The translations under genes were made by a program, and so were the position numbers. Below, piece after piece: positions 34,429-47,115 of a stretch of DNA of 64,000 bases (positions within the stretch are counted from its first letter, which is position 1; each line of letters starts with the position of its first letter). The notes below the pieces were generated by a model. The model had not been told where the DNA came from, did not search any database, and worked only from the letters and a program-made list of their open reading frames with translations. Origin of the DNA: Benincasa hispida (taxonomy: Eukaryota; Streptophyta; Magnoliopsida; Cucurbitales; Cucurbitaceae); NCBI RefSeq assembly GCF_009727055.1, contig NC_052350.1, forward strand, positions 26,476,437-26,540,436. The letters are read 5' to 3'.

Positions 34429-36907
34429 GAAGTGTTGTCAAGTCCCAAGGCCTGGTCACGGATTCTTCTTGTCATTCGTTGATTCGCTATTCTGTCCTTT
34501 CCTTTACCTAAAAATAATATAGATAACAGAGTGAGTATAAAAATATTCAGTAAGTGACCCATTACTAGGTCCACTAGGTGTAAGGGTTAGTATCCCTAAC
34601 AAGATAAAGGTGTACATCCTGATATAGGCATAGACATAGGCATGAGAAGTGAACCCGAAGGCACATTTTTATAAGAAGGGACTCTGAAGAGTCACAATAA
34701 CACAATCGTAGTTGGCGATTCCATAAGGATGCCGAAACATACTTAGGGGATGATCACAGTCTGATAGAAGTGTTAATAGTCACCATCAGTCCAACATGCA
34801 TCATACATTATCTAAGATCATAACAAAGCATGGCATATTATAATAAACATAGTAAAATATCTCATGAGTTTCCAGAACAGTCTCAACAGTCCAACCATAG
34901 CAAGTAATAGCAATTAAACCCATCAAAATAGAATCATGCTTTTAGTGCAACACAATCTTAACACCAACTTGGGTTCGGGGGCGAATGGGTAGTAAATCAC
35001 TTACCTCGATTAAACCCAATAGAATAGGCAATTCAATCCCACTCTTGGCCTGGCTAGAATATTGGATTAAGTTCCTATCAAAGACCGTGTTTAGATTTTA
35101 TTTCATCATTTGGGACCCTTAACCATGTTGTCAGTTCACTTTAAAGTGTTCCTAAGAATTTATCCAATCAAAACTTAAATAAAGAACTCAGAGGATGTCG
35201 AAGCCTTAGAACTTACCCAATCGCCAAATTCAACACTTAATAATGTCAGATAGCTTGATATAAATTTCAAAAATCCTCCAAAGCTTGATTCTAACACCGA
35301 AGGCCCATGAAAAAAAAGTAAACCAAACCACAAGTCAATGGATTTTCAAGTCTAACTAAATCTCATACAAAACCAACAACAACTAACTCCAAAATATGCA
35401 AAAATCGTCCAAAAACCGAACTTACTATGGCTGGTCAGCAGCTCGACTCCCTTCAAAACTCCAACCTAAAATTGAAATTCAATGGGCAACAACTAATTAA
35501 TGCCAAAATCCCATGGGTATCAAAGATCCTCAAAGAAAACCCTCAAATCTTGCCCAAAATAAACCAACTTTTATCCAAATCATAAATGACAAGGAACGAC
35601 CACTACCGATAGAGATGTCCACGGGGTAGGGCGGGGCCGGGGATGCCATTCCCCATCCCCATCCCCACTCCCCAGTTCATTTTCCATCCTCGTGAAATTT
35701 CCCACGGGAATCGAGCGCGGGGATTCTCCGGGGGAATTTGTGGGGATCAGGTTCCCGTGAGAAATTTTTTCCCATTATTTTTTTTGGTAAAAAATCAATT
35801 AACTTAAATCATTAATATGAGCAAATTTTAATTAAATAATTAACTTTATCACTAAATATTATGCTTAGTTTTGACAATTTGAATTTATGTGAGTAAATTT
35901 TAATTAAATAATTAATTTTATCACTAAATTGTTTATTATGGTTAGTTTTGACAATTTGAATTTAAAGATCAATTACTCAAATCTTGGCTTAAAAAAACTA
36001 ATTAATTTTTTAGTAGAAAGAAATAAATATAAATCAAATTATTTACATATATAATCTAAATTTAAATATTCAATTTAAACGTATTTATTATCTTTCCCAA
36101 TAAATAATCAAATTTGAAATTTAAATGTAATATTTATATAATAATAATAATAACATAACATTAGATAATTATATGAAATAAATAGGTAGAAGTTAATTGG
36201 ACGGAAACGAGAAACAAGGCGAGGGTGGGGAATTAGTGAGTCTGACGTGGCTACAAACGACGGCTTTGACAAACGCCTTCGACGACTGGATGGAGTTGCG
36301 AACGGCAAGACGCGATGACCAATGGCGCGCTTCTCGGCGGATGGTTGGCGAGCGACGACGGCGTCTGGTGATGAAGACCCCACACGGGTGCTAAGACTGG
36401 AAACGTATGCGGGGGAGGGAGAGTGTCTTTTCTAATTATTTTTTTTTGTTTTTATTTTACTTTTTTTTTCCTTTTTCCTTTTTATTTTTAATAACTGATT
36501 CTAAATCCTAATATATATATATATATATAAATGAATCCCTTAAATCCAAATCCTATTTGGATTTTAATTAAATACATATACACATTCCTTTCCCCCTCTT
36601 AACTTCCAAAGTGAATCTAAATTCCTTCTGAAATCTCAAATCCCCAAATTTATTCTAAATTAAAAAAAGTTGTCTTAACCCAATCATCAAATTCCAAATA
36701 AATTCACCAATTAAATTAATTCTAAATAAAATTCAAATAAAACCTGATCTTTCCAAAGCCTTCAATTAATTTAAAGCAAACCCCGAACTCCTTGTCACAC
36801 TTACTTAAAATTGAATCATTGAAACACACCAACTCCAATTTTATCTCAATTCACAACATAATTCAAGAAGAATTAAACAAAATTTTCCGAAAACTTGGGT
36901 TATCACA
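34429..36907 (-). mobile_element. gypsy 5' LTR, interrupted and 3'-truncated
   Basis: On the minus strand it starts TGTGATAACCCAAG at 36907 and passes through AT-rich sequence. It then runs into 35522-34429, which matches 24400-25469. A hAT-like end is inserted at 35610. The last part (equivalent to 24137-24400) is absent. Open frames at 36108-36383 and 36197-36394 have no domain. An (AT)n run lies near 36512-36529. Confidence 0.5.
35610..35775 (+). mobile_element. hAT-like element, left-end fragment
   Basis: It starts TAGAGATGTCCACGGGG and is rich in GGGGATCCCC-type words (CCCCATCCCCATCCCC), unlike the AT-rich surroundings. The same terminal motif bounds 42786-44281. No matching right end was found, so it is a fragment. 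Confidence 0.5.
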
Positions 36908-38208
36908 CAAACACTTATCATTGCCATATTATTCTTAAGTTAAGTAAAAAATAGGACAAATGTAAAATAGGACAAATATTGATCCTAAATTTGGAGATTG
37001 TATCAATTAAAACACCTAATTAATGATAGTATCAATTTAAACATATAATTTTCATAAATATATCACTTTATACGATCTATTGAAAATCTTACATTAAAAA
37101 ATCAAGGGATCTCACCATTATAAGTTTCACATGAGGTCTCATGTTTCTAAATTAAACGTAATTGAACGTGTAAATTGATACATTTGCAAAAATTCTAAGT
37201 TCAAATTGATATCATTATTAGTTTGAAGTTTAAATTGATATAACCTCTAAAGTCTAGATTATACATTAATATTTTCTTAAATTTTATGTCTGTGAGATAA
37301 GTTTTTCCTCAAATATGCATTGGAACAAAGATTTTGGGTGTAGTAAACAACAATTGTTGGGAAATTGTCAAAAATAACATGTTTAAGTTTTCATCTTAAA
37401 AAACTAGAGGCCATTGAGATTTGCTATTTTTTTTCTAAATGTTATGTAATCTTCCAAGTCTTTCTAAAACTAAAAAATCACACTACCAAATATTATACCA
37501 TTTAGAGAAATTTGAAAAACTAACTGATAAACATAAATCAATAAATCAATTTAGAATTTTTGTGTAATTATGTGAATCTTGGTAGGACAAAATAACACTG
37601 AGATTCTATATATTTAGGCTTTCTCGATGAAATTCGACCATAATTAACACCAAAAATTGATAAATTTGAGTTTTGTCGGTGGAATCTTAAATAGAATTAA
37701 CATCGAGATTTAATATACATCTCAAATCTTACCCTCTTTTTTTTGCAAAATTTGATATTTCCCAAAATTTAAAAATAACAATGCATTTCTCTTGAATCAA
37801 TTTTTAAAAATCTGTTTTGATAATTAAAAGCCCCATTCAAAATTTTGGAAATTCATACAATTGTGAAAACGTAAATGATGCTAAATATTTGAAAAATTAT
37901 AAACTAATTTGATATAATATTTAGTAAAGATAAGAAAAAATTTGAAAATATATAAGATTTGGTATAGATTTGAAAAGATTACCTATAAAATTAGCAAATT
38001 AATGTATAATCTAACAAGATGTACCAAGAAATGCCAAAACAATGAAAAAGTTGTTTTTTTAACTAAATCTCGCCGGCGAACTTGAGATGGGATGAATTGA
38101 GAAAAAACTATTCTAACGATTTTACAAAAAGTCGTGAAAACGTGCTACTTCTGACCATTTTTCAAAATTATTTTGTACATAAAATAAGGAAGATACAGTT
38201 TTCTGATG
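36908..38208. other. AT-rich intergenic, 3' flank of TRM gene
   Basis: No gene or element end is clear. It contains the probable 3' UTR of the TRM gene (minus strand) next to 38208. Nothing else is visible. Confidence 0.5.
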
Positions 38209-41056
38209 TTATGTGAAGGACTCCTCAATCAGTCCACTCAAAATCAGCTTCTCTATGTCATTTACAACTTCCTCACTTTCACTTCTTGAAAATCCTTTCT
38301 TCCAACCAAAATCCCACATTCCGTTCATCACCTCTTTGCACCGTAGATCTCTACTCAACACTGCATATAGAGTATCTACAAGAAGATTATTGCCACAAAT
38401 TGTTTGGTAACTCGTTAGAGTGTCGATGTCGTTGTTCACTTCCTCAACGAGTTTTTCTACAGAAATCTCTATCTTTGTATTGCGCCTACCTCCTAGTAAT
38501 AAAGAATTGGCTACTTGTAGGTCGTAATGGCCTTTGCGCTTGACTAATTCGATTGCACAATCTATAAAAGGTTTCGTATTCAGGGATTCGAGATTATTGC
38601 AGCCAGATGCTGTCTGCAGCATTGTTCTATCATTTAGATTGAGGTCAAAAACTTCCCCTGCATGACAGAGGAATGAGGAGCTTCTCAAAAGTAATGCTTT
38701 CAGATTGGTTCCTTGACCGCAGCTTTCGATATCTGTTTCCATACGACTGTTGGGATCAATATCTTTGACAACACTCGTATTGATCTCGAGTTTGGGGCTC
38801 AATGGCGGCAGAGAGTTTGGGTTCTCATTGCAGCATTCTACAAGATTTAAGAGAAAACTAAGTATAAATCACAAACATTAGACAATGCAGAAGTACTTGT
38901 TCTACTTAGGAAGGCAAAGTTATTAAATCTCACTTAGAATCTCTCTTTGGATGAAGTTAAAAGAGATTCATATAAGTATGAGAATGGAAAATGAATGCAT
39001 TTTGCTTTCCCTTTAAGATGAATGGTCAATAATAGTAGATATTGCAACTTATCTTATTTGAGATGGAAAATTTACCTATAATCTTTGTATCACATTCGTC
39101 AAATTCGTTCTCCATTGCAATTAAAGCCATAAGGGTAGTAGTTTTTCGATTTATTGGAAGATCAACACTTTCATTTGTATCAGTACTCTCATCATCTTTC
39201 TTGGCTTCAACCATATGAGTCTGTAAGATAAACAATGCTTTACTCTCCTTTTACAAGGGGAGAAAAAAGGATACTGATGCATAAAAGAAAAAGAGTTTGA
39301 TGTACAAAAAGTTAAAGGATAGGTAAGAACTCACAAATGAATTAACTTCTGATTGGGGAAGCACTGGTTCCTCCTTTTTTTGACGGTCACGATCATTAGA
39401 TATCGCGCTCACTGATTGTCTTGGCACAGAATCTGGAAGGGAGCTACGTTGTTTATGAGTTTTGTTCTTCCTTGGATTAGTGGATGTTACTTTTTCTTGA
39501 TGCTGTGGTCTTGACACAACTTTTTCTTTTGCAAATTCTTTTTCCACTGGTTTTCTAGTTGCTTTAGTCAGTTTTTTTGATGTAAGAACTTTCCTATCAA
39601 TTGGTTCTGTCTCATGGGGCATATCAGGCATTGAACTAGATGTTTTCAACTTCTCTGCAGCCTTTTTCTTAGTATCAACAGTATCTTTTCTTAATTTCTC
39701 AGTATCAACTGTATCTTTTCTTAATTTCCTTACTTCTTTTGGTTTTGGTTTTGGCTTTCTTTCTTCCTGAGCGATCTGCTTGAGTGGAATCCCTTCTGCA
39801 TTCTGCTTTCTGTGCAATTTATCTGAACTCAAAATTCCTCCATGGAAATCAAACTCATAGAACGACCGAATCTTTTTCGTACTTCTTAGAATAGCTTTTT
39901 GGTTGAAAGCATCATCTTTTGAGGAAACATGTGCTCGGTGTTCCTCCAATTCATCAGGTGGAAGAGGCTTGTGTTTTATCAACACAGTTGGTGGTACGTC
40001 TTTCAACCTTTGTTTGGAATCATTATTGTAGGAATAAGGGCAATGAATCTTAAACTCTATATCAGAATCACTCTCTCTAAGCCTGTTGACAGGAATTTTT
40101 TCAAGTTTTTCTCTCAAGGTTCCTTTTTTATGATCCTCCTTGTTGATGACAGATTTAGACTTTGCCGCACTCTGTGTTGCATCGATGCCAAACAGAGATG
40201 TTTTGTAGCCAGACACTTTTTTAAATTCAAACTCTTTCTTTGGAGTAGTTTGCAATGATTTTGATGGAATTTCTTCAAGCCCCATAAGCTTAGCAATCAG
40301 GTTATTACGTTTCAAATTCTTCTGTTGAGATGTTGAAACGTGAAAACAGTTGACATTATCATCAATCATTGAAGATTGGCTGGAGCTAGTTGATGGAATT
40401 TCTGACCCCAAGTCAGAATTTATATCACGAAAACAGGATTTGTGTTCACCAATAGTAACGTTAGACATCGATTCTCGCTTCACTAGGCTGTCTCTGATCA
40501 CCTTCTTAACCTCATCAGCACCATTTCTGGAAGAACCATGTCTAGAAAGCTTTGATCTTTGAACCTCAACTGGATAACATTCATCTTCAAGATGACAAGA
40601 AAAACTTTTTGGATACGTCATCTTCAACCGAATCGACTCGTTTGATGCTCCTTGCAACTTAGCCAGCATAATCAGTGATTCTCTCAAACTTGAAGTTCCT
40701 TCCAACAAATCCTCAGCAATCTCCTCAGTTTTCATCTCAGATCTCATCCCCTTAGACCATGAACCAACCATATGGTTCAATTTCTCAGCTCCTTGGTAAA
40801 CCTCCATGAGTGGAAGAGAAGATTGGCCATAATTTCTGCCTCTCATCTCTTCCGAGATCAGCTCCTCTTTCTTCTCTACCTGAGATACCAAACCCTTATT
40901 TGAATTTCTACTTGTCCTATGGGCTCTAATTTTTTGTTCCAGCTTCTGAGAATTCACTTTGGATATCTTGATCATATTGCAATCAACCACCCCTTTTGGA
41001 TCATCACAAGCGATAAATGATCTATAAACCACTGATTTTACACTGTCTAGAGGCAT
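38209..41056 (-). CDS. TRM: TRM/LONGIFOLIA-like protein (DUF3741, DUF4378)
   Basis: Exons 41056-39335, 39220-39076 and 38837-38209 join across GT-AG introns (phases 0 and 1) to encode 831 residues. TRM proteins are plant-specific. Known members bind microtubules and recruit TON1 and PP2A to control division-plane and growth direction. The protein starts MPLDSVKSVVYRSF. The short DUF3741-type motif NLIAKLMGLEE lies at residues 252-262. A long basic, Ser/Lys-rich low-complexity middle with repeated RKDTVDTEKLRKDTVDTKKK follows. The C-terminal 100 residues fit DUF4378, ending WDFGWKKGFSRSESEEVVND and LILSGLIEESFT. An open frame extends nine bases upstream of the ATG to a TTG, so I start at ATG 41056. 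Clade within TRM is not assigned. An upstream leader exon is likely (see 41057-41600). Confidence 0.88.
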
Positions 41057-41600
41057 TTTCTTCAATGGAAAAAATTACATCAACAAGGTCAGTTTCTACT
41101 AATCCTCTTTCCCTAAAAATATTTCCATGGTCTTAATTTAAGAACAAATAATCTTTGTAATGCTCGGACGGCAGTGTTCAAATGAAAACAAACCAAAATG
41201 GGTTCATCAGATGAGCCAAAATAAACAACAACGTGGGGAGAAGGTTGAAATTTTCAAACTTTACGACTTAATCAAGCAATTTTAACAGAGTGTTCATATG
41301 AATAACAACTCATTTAAACATACAGCTACCTTCCTTTGATCTTCCCTTTAAGCTTCTTGCAAGATTCTCGTAAATCAAGACCAACCCCAGAAGAGAAAAA
41401 GGATTAAAATAGAAAGAACTTACCAAACCCAGAAGAAATAGGCAGAAAAGGGCCAAGCCAGGCAACAAAGAGAAAAGACACAATATTTGCAGAGAATTGT
41501 CAAACCCCATGTGAAGTAACAGAGCACAAACGAAATAGAAACAGAGGAGTCGGTGCATTGACTTCGTGGCAGCTTAAAACAGAGGATTCAAAACAGAGAG
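41057..41600 (-). promoter_or_regulatory. TRM 5' leader with probable intron and CT-rich start
   Basis: On the minus strand a CT repeat (TTTCTCTCTCTCTCTCTG near 41598) is followed by an ATG at 41558 that opens a frame beginning MHRLLCFYFVCALLLHMGF. It runs 45 codons in phase 0 to a good donor, GGTTTG|GTAAGT at 41424. A likely acceptor, TTCCATTGAAG, lies just before the main ATG. Spliced, the upstream frame would join in frame to MPLDSV and add a very hydrophobic segment. Without it this is an untranslated leader with a uORF. Confidence 0.4.
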
Positions 41601-42785
41601 AGAGAGAGAAAGGAAAAAAAAAAAAAGAAAAGAAAATAGGTCCAAGATTTGGAGCTCAAATTTTAATTTTTGATTAAATGGGTTTTGTTTATTTTTATTT
41701 TTCTACAGGACAACAAAATCGTTGGAAGATCATAGTTGTCATAAATGGGGGACACTCGGTTTTTTCCATACGTGTTTCTACAGAGTGCTAAAACAGCAAC
41801 TCTGTTTTTTATAAAAAGAAACAAAACCAAGCAGCAGGAAGGTCAAATCCAAGCAGAAGAACCCTTCTTCTTCACGAAACCTAAAGATTTTCATGGAGCT
41901 TTAATTTTAAAATGTTTAAACACAGTATTTTAAACAGGAAAACACAAGCGATTTCTTATAAAAACATGTTTTCCTGATATGAACTCAGAAGACAGAAATT
42001 TAAATGCAGTGACAGAGATGAGTTGTAATATTACTATTTGAATTTTGAGGGTACTCTATATAGAGTGTAAATGTGGTAAAAAGAAAAAAACTTTCTTTTC
42101 TGACTCAATTCTTTTTCCACTTTTTTTTTTTTTTATTAAGATATAAATGGTGAGGTTTAGTTTAGGTGATGCCTTCCCAACTAAATTTTCTGGGCGATTT
42201 TGTTGACCTTTGCAGCAGTCATTGGGTTTCCATTAAACAGGCCAGGATTCTGGGTCTTTTATAATTAATTTATGTGTGATTGCTTTTATTTTATTTCTTT
42301 TTAATGAAAAAACATGGTCGAGGTCTTTTATATTGTTCATGGGAAGGGATAACAGCTTCCCAAATCTCATTTTCATCAAATATATATATTAAATTACAAA
42401 TTTAATCTCTGACTTTGGTATGTCTAATTGATGGGAAGATTTTATTTTTCGAAGGGAAGGTAAGGAAATGACCAAAGAAGAGAGACGTGGAAGGTAGAGA
42501 GAGAAATTAGAGAAGAAACACCAAAGTGATGGAGCAAAATGGATTCAATTTTCACATTTTCTAGAGTTTGAGGTTTTGATTTTCATTTTGTCATAATTTG
42601 AGAGTTTAATCGTTATATTTCAAAGTTTAGGGGTACAATTTTTATACTTTTAAAAGTTTGAGGGTTTAATTTTTCAATTCGTAGTTTAGGGGTGTATTTG
42701 TTATAATCACCATAGTTCAAAGATGGTTTTTGCAATTTAACAATATTTTTAAAAAATTGTAAATATAACAAAATCTATTGGTGAT
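41601..42785. other. Promoter-side intergenic, no gene
   Basis: No gene. It includes the upstream region of the TRM gene and an AT-rich stretch with TTGAGGGTTTAATTTTT-like repeats (42540-42720), similar in wording to the long-inverted-repeat arms at 18650 and 63310. Confidence 0.4.
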
Positions 42786-44281
42786 TAAAGATGTCCATTT
42801 AACTCGTAGGGACCCATATCAAACGGAATGGAGAATCTCCGATTAGACAAGGAATGAAAGAGGGAGTTGAGAGATTTTTTCTCCATTGACTATACAGGGA
42901 TGAGAACGGGGATTATATTTCCGCCCTCGTTTCTATATATATATATATATGAAAATTAAAACATTTTAATTATATCTTTGTCATATTTGAGTGAGTGAGA
43001 AATTTAAGTGTTTTATTAAAACTTAGGCAAAATGTACTTTTGGTTTTCGAAGTTTGAGGCTAATATCTATTTTGTTTTGAAGATTCAAAATAAACACTTT
43101 AGCCCCTAACAATTGGAAAATAGTTCTAAATGATCCCCTACTTAATTTTAACCTAATAGAAAGATGATTAAACTGCTATGTGATGACGTAAGTGAGATGA
43201 CATGGTTTGTTACTTGACAATTAATTACTTATTAAAAGAAGCAAATAAATGTTAAAATGGTAAAAAATATCCAAAGCCCTATTCTCTCCTACATTGCCTT
43301 CATTTTCCTTCTCCCTTCCTGCCATCCGTCCGAAGCCAACAAGAAAGCCTAATTTCAAATAGTAGTGTGATACTTCATGGGAGACTCTAAATTTGAAGAA
43401 ACAAAATTAAATTGAATAGGAAAAGCAATTAGTCTATGATTGGATACTTGATAGATGATTAACATCTTTGGATGGTGAAAATTGTCAAATGGAAGAAACA
43501 AAAGTTTCACCTCAACATGGACAAAATGGAACAAACAAAAATTAATAGGATGATTGAGTTGAATTGGTGGAACCTGACAATGATGATCTCCAGTTGATCA
43601 TTTTATTTTATTTTACAACACGAAGAGGAAAAAACAAATGTTAAAATAGAGTTTTTAAATCCGATTGATATCTTCTCGACCATTAATAATTAGTTAGAGC
43701 TTTCTTACATTTCAACTCGGATGGTCGGAGCTTGCTGGCGTCAATGGAAGACGAACTCCGATGAGACTGGAGTACGACAATTGTGGACGCTTGTTTGGGA
43801 GTTTTGAATATTTTAACATTTTTAACCATTCTTACATTTATTTACTTTTCCCATAAGTAATCTATTCTAATTACGGCATTCCATTCACATCATTACATAA
43901 TGGTCTAATCATCTTTTCATTAGGTTCAAGTTAAGTAAGAGACCATCTAGAATAATTTTCCAAACTTCAAGGACTAAAATGTTTGTTTTAAAACTTCAAG
44001 GACCAAATAAATATCAACCTCAAATCTCAATGACTAAAAGTGCGTTTTGCCCTTAAAACTTTTCATAATAGTAATTTTAGTATTTTTTTTTTTTTTTTTT
44101 TTTTAAGAAAAAACAAACGGAGAAAATTTCCCGTGGTAACCCGATCCTCGCGATTCTCCGCAAGAAATCCCTACCCCTATTCTCGTGGAGATTTTTTGTA
44201 GGGATGGAGAATGAAATGTGGTAGCTGAGATGGAGACGAGAAATTCATCTCTGTCTTCGCCTCGTCCCATGGACGTCTCTA
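42786..44281. mobile_element. Non-autonomous hAT-like element
   Basis: The ends are inverted: TAAAGATGTCCAT at 42786 and ATGGACGTCTCTA ending at 44281. Eight-base flanks TTGGTGAT and ATAGTGAC match at five of eight positions, a decayed hAT-size duplication. Subterminal regions hold GGGATGGAGAA/CTCGTGGAGA words. There is no transposase frame in the 1496 bases; the middle is AT-rich. Confidence 0.55.
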
Positions 44282-44289
44282 ATAGTGAC

Positions 44290-45886
44290 GATCTAATAAA
44301 CTCCTATTAGCAATATGGTCTATTACTCATAAACTCTTATTAGTGATATGGTCTATCACCTATAAGACTTTGAGAGTTGGATCTAAAATTTGACATTTTT
44401 TGTAAATTGCGTTGTGTTATATTTACTAATACTTTGGGTCTGATTGCTATATTTACAACTGCCATACTTTTTTCTTTTTTGTTGTCCATGAGTGTTCGGA
44501 TAGCTTGCATGCACCTCGACTGATCTCACAAAAAATGTCAGATCCATGAATTCTACATAGGGCACTATGTAATATAAAAAGGGTAAAAAATATTTAAAAA
44601 CCCACATATAATATAGTTTTGATATAGAGTTATTTCTATAGAAGTATTAACCATAAAAATATCATGATTTATTATATAGATTTAAAAGTATGAAAACTCA
44701 AAAAAATTGAGAAGAAAAAATTTGAAATTTACTTGTGAATGGTATGATGCGTATATCTTGACGATGAATGAAAAAAATAATTTGTAGCTTTAACTCTGAA
44801 ATTAATTAAAATGAATATATATTAAATAATGCAAATATGAAAAATATGTAAAAGAAAATGAATGATATATTTTCAATGGAATGTTGTTGAGACTTATTGA
44901 AAAAAATTTCTATGATAAAAAAAAAATTGTTGCTAATTTTTTTCTTCCTTTAATTTTTTGTAGAAAACCTACTCACGACTAGAATGTAGAAAGTGTGCAC
45001 CCCTATTGCTGCGTTACTTGCAGATTTTAGCAAATAAATTGAATTTGTTTATATATATTTTTAAATAATTACTTAATATTTATATTAAAAATACAAAAAA
45101 TGATAAGTTGAAGAACGCATGTCTCTCTGACCCCTACATGGATCTGCCGATGTTCAGAAGACAATTGTATGACACTAACAATATTCTTTCTAATCCTTTT
45201 ATTAAATCCATGTCTTTTATTTACCATCAAATCAACTCCTAGTGGTTCAATATTTATATATTATTTACGTGTCTTGTTTGTGCATTTTTAAAATTTTATT
45301 TAATCTATAAATTTTTTAAATAAATGTTTAATAAGTTATATGATCTATAGGCACTTTATAAAGCTATTAGATATGGGGTTCAAAAAGTTCAACGACCGGT
45401 TAACATAATGTTTAGACAATTATCACATTTATAAAAAAATTACTGATTGAGGCTGCCACTACGTTGTTCCTCAATAACCATCTTATATAGATTCAAGAAC
45501 CTACATATTTTAAATCATAAACCCTATGATTATAAGAACCACTAATAATCAATTACTCAAACTTTCAAATATATTTGATTTCAATCTTAAAGGAAAGAAT
45601 TAGATAAAAATTACTTTATAACTGAAGACTAGGAAGTAAGGAGAATTGGTCCACTACTCAAGGTTAAACCACTCTGCATACAAGTCTATCAGATCTACTG
45701 AATGTTCTTGACATGCAATTCAAGCTCAAGAATTGCAAAGTGCCAATGAAGATCTTGACATATTTCTAAATAATTGATGGAGACACGTTCAAATATTTCT
45801 TTTATAATTTATCTCCTGTACATACGACGATCTAAAATTACTAGTCACAATTTTAGATAAGATCACATTATGATAGATTTGTTATG
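44290..45886. other. Intergenic, no gene
   Basis: No coding region, RNA gene or element end is visible. It is AT-rich host sequence up to the gypsy insertion point (target copy AGTAT at 45887-45891). Confidence 0.45.
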
Positions 45887-45891
45887 AGTAT

Positions 45892-47109
45892 TGTAACGAA
45901 CCGACTTTTCATACTACATTTAGGCCGTTACAACATGCTTGTGTAAATTTAAAACAAAACCACTTTTAACACATTCAACCAAAATCCAACATGTTAAGAA
46001 AAAAGGAAAATTTACCAAAGCATAAGTTCATTTAAAAATTCTTGCTCGGCGGTAAAAGCGCGTGATGTCTGCAACTGGGTGTGACAGCAAGCTGAGGAGG
46101 ATCGAGTGGGCTGCACAGAATTGACACACATAGAGAGAGACGAAAAAGAAAGAAAAACCACCAAGCATCCAAAGATCCACGACGACGATGGTGCGATCGG
46201 CGGCGAACTCGACTTGACAATCGGCTACGCTTGGAGGACTAAAGGTGAGCAACGACTTATAACTTTGACAGACAAGAAGAAGATTGTGTGGTGTAGGGTT
46301 GGCAAAATTTTCGGTGGGGTCAGGTTCCTGCGAGGCCCCACCCCGATCGGGGCGAGGAATCCCCAGTTTGACCGGGGATGGGGTCAAATCGGGGAATTTT
46401 TTCGGGACCCTGTCCGAGGACGGGGCGGGGACGGGGATGGTATCCCGACCCCGACCCCGACCCTAATTAATCCCCAACTCCGATTTTATATAGTTATATT
46501 TTTAATATTATAAATATATATTTATTATATATAAAATAACTTATTTATATGTATGTTTATAATGTACAGACTTATAGTGTTATAAGCCCAATATCGAATA
46601 TATAAATTCTAAATTTAAGTCCAAAAAAGTCAAGCCCAAACTTAAAAAATTAAAAGAAAAAAATGGGAAATCCCCGCGGGAAACAGGGAATGGGACCCGC
46701 GGGGACCCGTTTCCCCGATGGGGAACCCTCCTCCACCCTGACTCGGCCCCATTGCCAACCCTAGTGTGGTGAGGGTTTGTACGCATGAAGGAGAGAGAGA
46801 TTTAATTTCTTTTATTTTTTTTAACTCACTATGCAATATATATATATATATATTATTTCCCTTCTCCACCTCAACAAATCCATCAAATTAAAATTAATTC
46901 CTTACAAAATATTAAATCTCCAAATTAAATTCAAATTCTAAATTCTTCCAACAAAATTAAATCCAAATTTTCAAATATTTTCTTATCACTTATAATTCAA
47001 ATTGCATTATCTTACCCAACAATTCAATTTTAGCCAAAAATATTCAAGAGACAATTCAAATAATTCAAGATAATCATGTTAAAATTACCTGAAAATTCAG
47101 GATGTTATA
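45892..47109 (-). repeat. gypsy 3' LTR (with MITE inside)
   Basis: Paired with 52522-53247. Shared landmarks include ACACATTCAACCAAAATCCAAC, GTGATGTCTGCAA, GGAGGATCGAG and AATTCAAGATAATCAT. On the minus strand it starts TATAACATCCTGAA (TG decayed) and ends CGTTACA. A purine run precedes it at 47110-47125. Confidence 0.85.
46294..46763. mobile_element. hAT-type MITE, 470 bp, with 8-bp target duplication
   Basis: It has perfect 12-base inverted ends, TAGGGTTGGCAA and TTGCCAACCCTA, and perfect 8-base duplications GTGTGGTG at 46286-46293 and 46764-46771. The sister LTR has the empty site, a single GTGTGGTG at 52913-52920. It is GC-rich at both sides with runs such as CCCCGACCCCGACCCCGACC and AT-rich in the centre. 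The 135-residue frame at 46106-46513 is a by-product. Confidence 0.92.
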
Positions 47110-47115
47110 CTCTTC

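Noticed and set aside
36197..36394. 65-residue arginine-rich open frame
   Set aside because: It is inside a gypsy LTR and has no domain; similar GC-rich islands occur in the other gypsy LTRs.
39929..40258. 109-residue plus-strand frame opposite the TRM gene
   Set aside because: Antisense shadow of the large TRM exon; no independent support.
41057..41065. Start of the TRM frame at a TTG codon (41065)
   Set aside because: The upstream codon is not ATG; the first ATG in frame is at 41056 and fits the conserved MPLDSVKSVV start.
46106..46513. 135-residue open frame on the plus strand
   Set aside because: It joins LTR sequence to the inserted MITE and the sister LTR lacks it; composite by-product.
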